Shown: in pieces, positions 1-5,319 of the stretch
Layout of the letters: every line of letters begins with the position of its first letter
Numbering within the stretch: the first letter of the stretch is position 1
Assembly (NCBI GenBank): GCA_001872995.1
Contig: MNXO01000156.1
Coordinates: forward strand, 1-5,319
DNA length: 5,319 nucleotides
From: Bacteroidetes bacterium CG2_30_32_10
Lineage (GTDB): Bacteria > Bacteroidota > Bacteroidia > Bacteroidales > CG2-30-32-10
Direction of reading: 5' to 3'
Program-made: the position numbers and the translations under genes
The notes under the pieces: model-generated
Database searches by the model: none
The model's input: only the letters and a program-made list of their open reading frames with translations
What the model was told of the DNA's origin: nothing

Positions 1-209
1 TTATCGGACATCTAAAAACAGACTTTAGAATGGCTCAAAACTATTTCTTAGGTGAAACTGGTACACAAATCAATGCTTTTATGGCTGCAACTGCTTGGAA
101 TTTGAAAAAAATGATGGAAATTTTAAAAGAAAATTTCTTGTATCATTTTTTCTTTAATTTTTTTCAATGGAATTTTTACCAAAATAGATTCAAAATCAAC
201 CAAAATTAG
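1..209 (+). CDS. IS5-family transposase, C-terminal end (5' truncated by window)
   Basis: The frame starting at position 3 is open for 68 codons and ends at TAG 207-209. It begins IGHLKTDFRMAQNYFLGETG and continues with QINAFMAATAWNLKKMM. This is the conserved C-terminal block of IS5-type DDE transposases, in which IGHLK-D-RM-NYL-G is followed by IN-LLAA-A-NLKK. In this family the catalytic glutamate normally sits just before IGHLK, so it probably lies a few residues outside the window. The last 25 or so residues are rich in Phe, Tyr and Asn, as in the variable tails of Bacteroidota relatives, and I see no premature stop, so this end looks intact. The enzyme would catalyse cut-and-paste movement of its own insertion sequence. 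Whether the rest of the gene is intact cannot be seen. Subfamily assignment is from recalled motifs, not from a search. Confidence 0.8.
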   Translation, partial: IGHLKTDFRMAQNYFLGETGTQINAFMAATAWNLKKMMEILKENFLYHFFFNFFQWNFYQNRFKINQN

Positions 210-248
210 CTTTTATAAGGAGCAACTAAATAAAACATAAATTTTTCA
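1..248 (+). mobile_element. Right-hand end of an IS5-type insertion sequence (outer boundary uncertain)
   Basis: The transposase 3' end implies that an insertion sequence occupies the left edge of the window. Its right terminal inverted repeat should lie in the 39 bp between the transposase stop (209) and the stop of the neighbouring lipoprotein gene (249). The best positional candidate is TAAGGAGCAACTAA at 216-229. It cannot be confirmed because the left end of the element is outside the window, and no target-site duplication can be tested. The listed end at 248 is therefore an outer limit, not a measured boundary. Confidence 0.5.
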
Positions 249-1496
249 TCACTCCGCTAAAAGTTTTGCAATTAAATCGTCCGTTTGTTGCGTATATCTT
301 AAATAATAAGAGCCCGTCCCAGGCCCATAAAATCCAGTTCTAATTTTTCTAATCTTTCCTTTTTTATCTATAAAAATGGTGGTGGGGTAAGACATGATGT
401 GGTTTAACATAGGCAATGATTTTGCTGTGGTAATTTTATCGGCTTTACCAGCAATTAAAAAATCATAATCAGCATTAAAAAATGTTTTAATTTTAATAAT
501 ATTTTGTTTAGCAATTTCAAAATTATCGGTTTTATCAAAAGATAGGGCAATAATTTCTAATCCTTTGTCATGGTTTTTATTATAGAGTTGAGTTAGGTAG
601 GCGGTTTCGTCTTTACAATTAGGGCACCATGGTCCCATAATGTTTACAATAATCACTTTGCCTTCATATTTTTTATCTGTTAGTGAAACATTATCTCGAT
701 TGATGTTCGGAAATGTAAAAGCTAATTCGGTAAAACCATCTTTTAAAAAAGTTAATGAATCGGGGTTGGTAAGTTCAAATGCTTCATTTCTAATGGCTAC
801 CCATGGTTCTTCCCAATGTGTGCCCGACCAAAAAGTGCCAATTAAAGAATCGTTTTTAATGATTGCCTTAAACAAAAACAAATGTGACCCATCGAAGCAA
901 GACAAATAAACGCTATCGCCATAAACATTGCCCTCTAAAAACCGATAATCACCAGTTTCTGTCATAAAGGTCCCTGTTAAATAATCATCATCTTGTTGAA
1001 ACTGTCCAATAGATTGATAATGATTTTCAGGATTGTTTTTGCTAAAATCTACTTCCCATTTTCCTGAAATATTGGTAACGGGCTTATTTGCATTATCTGG
1101 TTTTACAAAACGAGGAGAATTTCCATGATTAGCAATAAAAGGGATATAATATTCTTTTCCTTCTTTGTACCAATTGCCTTTTATTGTGGTTGAATTTATG
1201 ATAGTTCCTTCAAACCAAGAGTTAAAAACAGGGTCATGAATACTGATTTTATCATTAACGATGTTCACAGACTTTGCTAAAATCTTTTCATCTGCGTTAG
1301 AAAATTCTACTCGATACAACGTATCAATTTTGGTTAGTGCAAAGTTGATAGGAACAAAATTGGTTTCTGATAATTGAAAGTTCATGTGCCAACTTCCTTC
1401 CACAAGGTTTTTGTTTTTGTTAATTTCTTGATTTGGCAAATCACCGGAGCAAGAAATTAATATACTTAGTAATAAAAGAGATAAGATTTTTTTCAT
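249..1496 (-). CDS. TlpA-like thioredoxin-fold lipoprotein with duplicated N-terminal beta module
   Basis: This 415-residue protein is probably a membrane-anchored thiol-disulfide oxidoreductase facing the periplasm. It starts with a short basic and hydrophobic signal (MKKILSLLLL) ending in the lipobox LISC, so Cys16 would be lipidated. Residues 34-122 and 145-236 form two beta-rich modules, each opening with G-[SK]-W and closing with a similar strand pattern (IKGNWYKEG and LIGTFWSGT), suggesting an internal duplication. The thioredoxin domain spans about 255-415: the strand VIIVNIMG leads to the redox site WCPNC (Cys291, Cys294), and YPTT supplies the expected cis-proline (Pro371). This arrangement is typical of TlpA/ResA-type reductases of Bacteroidota, which often carry extra N-terminal domains. 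The substrate is unknown. The ATG at 1496 is chosen because it begins the lipoprotein signal directly. No Shine-Dalgarno sequence precedes it, as is normal for the phylum. It is transcribed divergently from the endonuclease gene and converges on the transposase. Confidence 0.92.
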   Translation of the reverse strand: MKKILSLLLLSILISCSGDLPNQEINKNKNLVEGSWHMNFQLSETNFVPINFALTKIDTLYRVEFSNADEKILAKSVNIVNDKISIHDPVFNSWFEGTIINSTTIKGNWYKEGKEYYIPFIANHGNSPRFVKPDNANKPVTNISGKWEVDFSKNNPENHYQSIGQFQQDDDYLTGTFMTETGDYRFLEGNVYGDSVYLSCFDGSHLFLFKAIIKNDSLIGTFWSGTHWEEPWVAIRNEAFELTNPDSLTFLKDGFTELAFTFPNINRDNVSLTDKKYEGKVIIVNIMGPWCPNCKDETAYLTQLYNKNHDKGLEIIALSFDKTDNFEIAKQNIIKIKTFFNADYDFLIAGKADKITTAKSLPMLNHIMSYPTTIFIDKKGKIRKIRTGFYGPGTGSYYLRYTQQTDDLIAKLLAE

Positions 1497-1603
1497 CTTG
1501 ACGAAAGTAAATAAAAAATAGAGTGTTCAAAAGGAGTTATTCACTTTTCTCAAAACAAGATTAAAAGATTAATACTACTTTTATAAATTATAAAATATAT
1601 ACA
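1497..1603. promoter_or_regulatory. Divergent intergenic promoter region
   Basis: These 107 bp separate the divergent starts of the lipoprotein and endonuclease genes, so promoters for both should lie here or just inside the genes. The region is very AT-rich, especially 1561-1600. Loose matches to the Bacteroidota -7 consensus TAnnTTTG exist: TACTTTTA at 1576-1583 for the endonuclease, with no good -33 TTG partner, and TACTTTCG on the minus strand (1509-1502) for the lipoprotein, with TTTTG 18 bp upstream (1532-1528). The second would start transcription almost on the ATG, so it is weak. I see no clear operator or dyad. The call rests mainly on gene orientation. Confidence 0.4.
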
Positions 1604-2653
1604 ATGAAAAAAACGCTATTCTTGATATCATTATTAGTTAATGGTGTTTTATTTGCTCAAATTCCAGCTTATTACAGTAATGTAAACTTAACATTAACAG
1701 GGATGGCATTAAAAGCAGAATTAGCACAAAAAATAACCAATACACATACCTCTTTACTACAATATGGTGATATTTGGAGTACACTACAACAAACAGATTT
1801 AGATCCTACCAACTCCAATAATGTGTTATTGATTTATGGGTATAATGATGGAGACGGAAATCCAACAACAGATAGAACAAGAAATAAAAATAATTATAGT
1901 GGAAACATTGGTGACTGGAACCGCGAACATGTCTATGCTCAATCTTTAGCAACACCTAACTTAACTACATCTTCTCCAAACGCTGGGACAGATGCACACC
2001 ATTTACGTTCATCAGATGTTCAAATGAATGGTGACAGAGGCAATCGAGAATTTGCCACAGGAAGTGGAAATGCTGGAAATGTTGGAGCCAACTGGTATCC
2101 TGGGGATGAATGGAAGGGTGATGTTGCCAGAATGATGATGTACATGTATTTAAGATATCCAACACAATGTTTGCCAACCAATGTTGGTGTTGGAAGTTCA
2201 GTCGCTATCGATCCTTCGATGATAGATTTATTTTTACAATGGAATGCTGCTGATACGGTTTCTCTTTATGAAAAAAATAGAAACAATCTTTTAGAAACCA
2301 TACAAGGAAATAGAAATCCTTTTATTGATAATCCTTATCTAGCAACAATTATCTGGAGTGGAACCCCAGCTCAAGATACTTGGAATATTACTTTTGTTAA
2401 GGAAAAGCAAATAAATAATTTTTTTACTATTTATCCCATACCAAGCAATGGCACAATTACCCTTAACTTTTTAAAAGCAGAAAAAATAACAAGTATTAAA
2501 CTTTACAATTTATGTGGGCAAATACTTCGTGAAGAAATTAATCCATCAATAATCAATCAAGAGTTCATTGTTAAGGATTTGCCAAAAGGGTTATTGTTTC
2601 TAACAATTACCTCCAATCAAACAACTAGTACAAAGAAAATTATTGTCAATTAA
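1604..2653 (+). CDS. Secreted endonuclease I family DNase with T9SS type A sorting domain
   Basis: This 349-residue protein is a predicted extracellular, metal-dependent, non-specific nuclease. The signal peptide MKKTLFLISLLVNGVLFA has a likely cleavage before Gln19, a common first mature residue in Bacteroidota. Residues about 30-255 match the endonuclease I family (EndA/Vvn type, beta-beta-alpha-metal fold). NREHVYAQS holds the probable general base His109 with metal ligand Glu108. DAHHLRSSDVQMNGDRGN (130-147) is the second conserved block, and a metal-binding Asn is expected within NGDRGN. Residues about 270-349 form a type A T9SS C-terminal domain: IYPIPSNG, then IKLYNLCGQI, then LPKGLLFLTI, and the basic end KKIIVN. 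The protein should therefore cross the outer membrane through the T9SS and be released or attached to the surface. Likely roles are degrading extracellular DNA for nutrients or loosening biofilm; this is inference. The ATG at 1604 directly begins the signal peptide. The gene is monocistronic, ending 19 bp before an intrinsic terminator. Confidence 0.95.
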   Translation: MKKTLFLISLLVNGVLFAQIPAYYSNVNLTLTGMALKAELAQKITNTHTSLLQYGDIWSTLQQTDLDPTNSNNVLLIYGYNDGDGNPTTDRTRNKNNYSGNIGDWNREHVYAQSLATPNLTTSSPNAGTDAHHLRSSDVQMNGDRGNREFATGSGNAGNVGANWYPGDEWKGDVARMMMYMYLRYPTQCLPTNVGVGSSVAIDPSMIDLFLQWNAADTVSLYEKNRNNLLETIQGNRNPFIDNPYLATIIWSGTPAQDTWNITFVKEKQINNFFTIYPIPSNGTITLNFLKAEKITSIKLYNLCGQILREEINPSIINQEFIVKDLPKGLLFLTITSNQTTSTKKIIVN

Positions 2654-2671
2654 GAAATAGTAAGTAAAATA

Positions 2672-2705
2672 AAAAACAAAACCCGCAACTGTGAGTTTTG
2701 TTTTT
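2672..2705 (+). terminator. Intrinsic terminator of the endonuclease gene
   Basis: A hairpin begins 19 bp after the endonuclease stop. The left arm 2672-2682 (AAAAACAAAAC) pairs perfectly with 2695-2705 (GTTTTGTTTTT). Inside it there is one C-A mismatch (2683/2694), then a C-G, a G-U and a C-G pair closing the tetraloop AACT (2687-2690). The arm ends in a T run, giving the U tract of a factor-independent terminator. The matching A run on the other side means it could also stop transcripts arriving from the convergent receptor gene. Confidence 0.85.
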
Positions 2706-2888
2706 ATGATGATGCTACTATTTGTAAAAATTATTAAAAATCGTGTTTTGTAATTAATTGTTCCCTATTTCTCTTATTATTTTGATAAAACAAAGTTGGA
2801 TTTCTAATGTTTTTCTAATGATGTAAGAGGTTAATTGATTGTGAGGTATTGGTTATTATTAAGGTGGGTTCTAAAAATTGATTCGCAT
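2706..2888. other. AT-rich intergenic stretch with no recognised feature
   Basis: This is the left half of the 381-bp gap (2654-3034) between convergent genes. It is AT-rich, and the only plus-strand ATG-started frames seen are trivial (for example 15 codons from 2706). There is a small direct repeat of TTTCTAATG at 2801-2809 and 2812-2820. I see no RNA gene, riboswitch or promoter with a gene to serve. Confidence 0.6.
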
Positions 2889-2915
2889 CAAAATTTTCAT
2901 AGTTTTTTAGAGACA

Positions 2916-2984
2916 ATGAAAATTTTTGAAACACTATCTGGATTCCGTCAGCTGACGGATGAAGCAGTATATGAAAAACTATGA
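2916..2984 (+). CDS. Possible 22-codon small ORF inside the inverted-repeat element
   Basis: ATG at 2916 opens a frame that reads MKIFETLSGF and goes through the palindrome as RQLTDEA before ending EKL and TGA (2982-2984). The frame is also open upstream back to a TAA at 2832-2834. Composition looks protein-like, but there is no recognisable family, no ribosome site and no promoter, and the palindrome and repeat arms constrain its sequence. It may be a real micropeptide, a relic of a longer gene, or chance. I favour chance or relic. Confidence 0.12.
   Translation: MKIFETLSGFRQLTDEAVYEKL
2944..2959. repeat. 16-bp perfect palindrome TCCGTCAGCTGACGGA
   Basis: Every base of TCCGTCAGCTGACGGA pairs with its mirror, centred between 2951 and 2952. 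The symmetry stops at the next base on each side. It is 10/16 G+C inside AT-rich DNA and lies 11 bp off the centre of the surrounding inverted repeats, so it is a separate symmetry. It could be a cruciform or hairpin core of a repeat element or a protein-binding dyad. I noticed no second copy in this window. Confidence 0.75.
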
Positions 2985-3034
2985 AAACCCAATGGGAGCA
3001 AAGATAACAAACAATCTAACTGCGTTATATTTTT

Positions 3035-5319
3035 TTATCTTATCGAAAACGAATATCCTACCACAAAAGTTCTATTGATAGTTGCTGTGTAATATAAAGA
3101 ACTGCTATTAAAAGATTCGTAAAATTGTTCGCGTTTTGAGGAAAGTAAATTCTGTATCGTAAAACTAATGTTGTGAGCTTTTTTCTCTCCTAATTTTTTA
3201 GATAATTTAAAATTTAACGAATGAAACGGCATGTTGTAAATATCTGGAATTCTGGAAATTCCGACTATTGCTAAACTTTTACCTTGAACATGATAGGATA
3301 AATTCACATCAATCCCTTTGTCAAAATTTTCGTAACCAATAAATGAATTAATTAAATAGGGAGCCTGACCTTGAAATTTGCGTATTTTTTTAATAGTCTC
3401 ATCACTTCTAGCCTCTTGTAACCTACCTAAATATTCAGCTTCATCCATGCCTACTTCTGATTTAGTAAGGGTAATGTTGCTGCCAACAATAAAGTTTTCA
3501 AGTTTTTTAGAAATAAAATCTATTTTTTTCTTTACTTCCAATTCAACACCTAAAACTGTTGCTCGTTCTATGTTTCTAGGTGTAATGTCATTCGGTGTTG
3601 ATGCACCGTAAGCTACGATTTCAATAGGATTTCTAAAAAATTTGTAAAAGCCACTTATCGAAATAATATCGCTTGAACCCATAAATTTTTCAAATCGCAA
3701 ATCATAATTATCAATTTTGGTTTCCAGTAAATCAAGATTTCCAATAAAAGTTCGTTGCGTTATAGGGTCGTATATTTGTGCTAACGATTTTTCTTTAAAC
3801 GATGGGCGAGCTAATGTTTTACTGTAGTTTGCTCTAATGTTAAAATCTTTAAATAGTGTATAAACAATACTCACTGCTGGTAATAAGTCCAATTCGTTTA
3901 AAATTATAGCATCTTTTAAATAATCCTCAGGTTGGTTGGCGGCTTGTTTTTGCCCAGTATATTGTATGGTAGCTTTTTCTATTCTTGCACCATAAATAAT
4001 TTTTAGTAAAGAATCTAGGGGCAACTCATTCATTAAATAACCTGCAGTTATATTTATTTTTGCCGAAAAAATACTAGATGAATCAATAGCTCCTACCGCA
4101 TAATATCCTTTTGGGATAACCGTACTGGTGTTGATTAAATTTTCATCAAAAAAAACTTCGTTTGGATTTCCAGCGTAAGTCATTCCTGCACCAATATGGT
4201 TAAAGGAATATGCCACCACATCAAAATCTCGTTGTTTGTAAACGTAGTTAAATCCTAGTTTTATTTTACTTTCTAAACCCGACCATTGTTTAATATTCTT
4301 AGTTAAATCAGCTTTACTGTTTAAATTTCTTTCTTCTAAATTTCGATAGGTTCTATTTACCCCACCACCTTGACCACCATCCATCGTGTAAACATTGTTG
4401 GCGTTTACTGTATAAAATGTTTGACGTAAATCGGGCTCCCTGTTTATGGCTAATGATGGTGAAATAGCAACTTTTAAAGTTGTGCTTTCATTAAATTGAT
4501 GTGTGGATTGAAGTAGTAAATTGGTAATGCTTCGTTGGTTATAATAAAGAATAGTTTTGTCAAGATTTGTCCCAGCCACATTCGATTCTTCCCCCGATTC
4601 TTGAAAAAGTTTAGAAGCAGTTTTAATTCCATTTTGATTATGTAATATCGTTAAAGAATAACTACTTTTCTTTCTTTTTAACGATCCACTTAATAAAGTG
4701 TTCCACATTACTTCAACAGTTCCAATAGTACCTGAATCTTTTTCAAAAATTGATAATGCATAACTATTTTTATCGTTATCTTTATAACTTCTATTAAAAA
4801 CCACATCATCGTAAAGGGTATAATTAGTTTTGTATCCTAGTGTAGCTACAAAACCATAAGTATTTTTCTCTCTTTTATATTGATTTCCAAAGCTCAAACT
4901 AATATTGTGATTCAGAAAACTATTGGTTTTAATGGTTGCCATTTCTTTATCAAATAATTTGGTAAATTTTTCTATCGTAGTATTTGCTGTTGGAGATGTA
5001 AAAAGCGAAGGAATTTGTTCTTTTTTACTAAAAGGTAACTCCTTATCATTGGCACCCATTGCAAAAACATCCGCACTACTTCCGTTAAAGGATAAAAAAT
5101 CAGAACGTAAATTCATTGCAGGATTATAACCAAAAGAAATGGAACCTTCATAGAAACATTGTTCAGGAAAATCTTTAGTAACAATATTAACCATTCCGCC
5201 TGTAAAATCTCCTGGCAAATCGGGTGAAAAAGTTTTATAAACAATAATATTGTCGATTACATTGGTCGAAAAAATATCCACTTGTACGGCATTTTTATCA
5301 GGGTCTAAACCTGGAATAG
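3035..5319 (-). CDS. TonB-dependent receptor, plug end plus complete beta-barrel (5' end outside window)
   Basis: An outer-membrane active transporter energised by TonB-ExbBD. The frame stays open to the right edge, giving 760 codons plus two bases; the stop is TAA at 3037-3035. The visible start IPGLDPDKNAVQ, followed by DIFSTNVIDNIIVYKT and DLPGDFTGGMVNIVTKDF (about 5221-5168), is the conserved end of the plug domain. The barrel follows, with hallmark strands TLARPSF (about 3817-3797), GNLDLLETKIDNYDLRFEKF, FYKFFRNPIEI (about 3649-3617) and VLGVELEVKKK. The C-terminus FVVGYSFSIR is a typical closing amphipathic strand, although it ends in Arg rather than an aromatic residue. Signal peptide, any carboxypeptidase-regulatory-like domain and the first part of the plug must lie upstream. 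A GTG at 5281-5279 could be misread as a start; it is an internal Val codon, because conserved plug sequence continues before it. No SusD partner is visible, and the substrate cannot be predicted. No frameshift is seen. Confidence 0.95.
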   Translation of the reverse strand, partial: IPGLDPDKNAVQVDIFSTNVIDNIIVYKTFSPDLPGDFTGGMVNIVTKDFPEQCFYEGSISFGYNPAMNLRSDFLSFNGSSADVFAMGANDKELPFSKKEQIPSLFTSPTANTTIEKFTKLFDKEMATIKTNSFLNHNISLSFGNQYKREKNTYGFVATLGYKTNYTLYDDVVFNRSYKDNDKNSYALSIFEKDSGTIGTVEVMWNTLLSGSLKRKKSSYSLTILHNQNGIKTASKLFQESGEESNVAGTNLDKTILYYNQRSITNLLLQSTHQFNESTTLKVAISPSLAINREPDLRQTFYTVNANNVYTMDGGQGGGVNRTYRNLEERNLNSKADLTKNIKQWSGLESKIKLGFNYVYKQRDFDVVAYSFNHIGAGMTYAGNPNEVFFDENLINTSTVIPKGYYAVGAIDSSSIFSAKINITAGYLMNELPLDSLLKIIYGARIEKATIQYTGQKQAANQPEDYLKDAIILNELDLLPAVSIVYTLFKDFNIRANYSKTLARPSFKEKSLAQIYDPITQRTFIGNLDLLETKIDNYDLRFEKFMGSSDIISISGFYKFFRNPIEIVAYGASTPNDITPRNIERATVLGVELEVKKKIDFISKKLENFIVGSNITLTKSEVGMDEAEYLGRLQEARSDETIKKIRKFQGQAPYLINSFIGYENFDKGIDVNLSYHVQGKSLAIVGISRIPDIYNMPFHSLNFKLSKKLGEKKAHNISFTIQNLLSSKREQFYESFNSSSLYYTATINRTFVVGYSFSIR

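Larger units (their letters stand above)
2889..2989. repeat. Inverted-repeat element with internal palindrome (MITE- or REP-like candidate)
   Basis: Perfect 14-bp inverted repeats, TTTTCATAGTTTTT at 2894-2907 and AAAAACTATGAAAA at 2974-2987, bound a 94-bp block. Within it lies the perfect 16-bp palindrome TCCGTCAGCTGACGGA (2944-2959), conspicuously GC-rich against its surroundings. The left repeat can instead fold locally: AAAATTTTCAT (2890-2900) pairs with ATGAAAATTTT (2916-2926) over a 15-nt loop. The right side contains a near-perfect tandem 10-mer, TATGAAAAAC and TATGAAAACC (2970-2989). Such architecture suits a miniature inverted-repeat element or dispersed intergenic repeat, or a structured bidirectional terminator between convergent genes. 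No target-site duplication is obvious. The repeats themselves are certain; their role is not. Confidence 0.6.

Noticed and set aside
640..909. 89-codon frame on the plus strand
   Set aside because: It lies wholly antisense inside the lipoprotein gene, across the conserved CXXC region, and has no recognisable protein features.
1502..1532. Promoter candidate for the lipoprotein gene: TTTTG, 18 bp, TACTTTCG on the minus strand
   Set aside because: It has one mismatch in the -7 motif and would place the transcript start at or within a few bases of the ATG. In DNA this AT-rich such matches are common, so I did not list it as a separate site.
1965..2177. 70-codon frame on the minus strand
   Set aside because: It is antisense to the conserved HHLR/NGDRGN part of the endonuclease and rich in His and Gln from reverse-reading; a shadow.
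2706..2753. 15-codon frame starting with three ATG codons after the terminator
   Set aside because: Too short, starts directly in the terminator tail, and shows no family or ribosome-site support.
2801..2820. Direct repeat of TTTCTAATG with 11-bp period
   Set aside because: Two short AT-rich copies only; likely chance, with no gene or array attached. There is no CRISPR-like spacing.
3000..3034. Possible terminator for the receptor gene (ATAAC 3004-3008 with GTTAT 3024-3028)
   Set aside because: The stem is only 5 bp with a 15-nt loop, and no T tract follows in the minus direction.
3378..3611. 77-codon frame on the plus strand
   Set aside because: It is antisense to the receptor barrel, whose frame is clearly the coding one.
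4923..5129. 68-codon frame on the plus strand
   Set aside because: It is antisense to the receptor; its hydrophobic look comes from the opposite-strand composition.

Overview
The window looks like a chromosomal stretch from an AT-rich member of the Bacteroidota, most probably a flavobacterium. Three things point there: an endonuclease carrying a type IX secretion (T9SS) C-terminal sorting domain, a large TonB-dependent receptor with flavobacterial-style plug and barrel motifs, and start codons with no purine-rich Shine-Dalgarno sequence in front of them.

Layout, left to right. (1) Positions 1-209 (+) hold the last 68 codons of an IS5-type DDE transposase, so the window opens inside the right end of an insertion sequence. 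(2) Positions 249-1496 (-) encode a 415-residue lipoprotein with a TlpA-like thioredoxin domain (WCPNC) behind two tandem beta-rich modules. (3) Positions 1497-1603 are a short AT-rich divergent promoter region. (4) Positions 1604-2653 (+) encode a secreted endonuclease I family DNase with signal peptide, NREH and HHLR motifs and a type A T9SS domain, followed by a clear intrinsic terminator at 2672-2705. (5) Positions 2654-3034 are a 381-bp gap between convergent genes. It contains the terminator and a compact 94-bp structure: 14-bp perfect inverted repeats around a GC-rich 16-bp perfect palindrome. (6) Positions 3035-5319 (-) encode the plug end and whole barrel of a TonB-dependent receptor whose 5' end lies beyond the window.

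The genes do not form an operon: the two main gene pairs are divergent (1496/1604) and convergent (2653/3035). All three full-size products belong to the cell envelope or outside it: a membrane-anchored thiol oxidoreductase, an exported DNase, and an outer-membrane importer. A functional link, such as taking up products of extracellular DNA breakdown, is possible but nothing in the sequence demonstrates it.

I found no convincing new multi-gene system. The most unusual item is the 2889-2989 inverted-repeat/palindrome structure, which resembles a miniature mobile or dispersed intergenic repeat. Its copy number in the genome would decide that.
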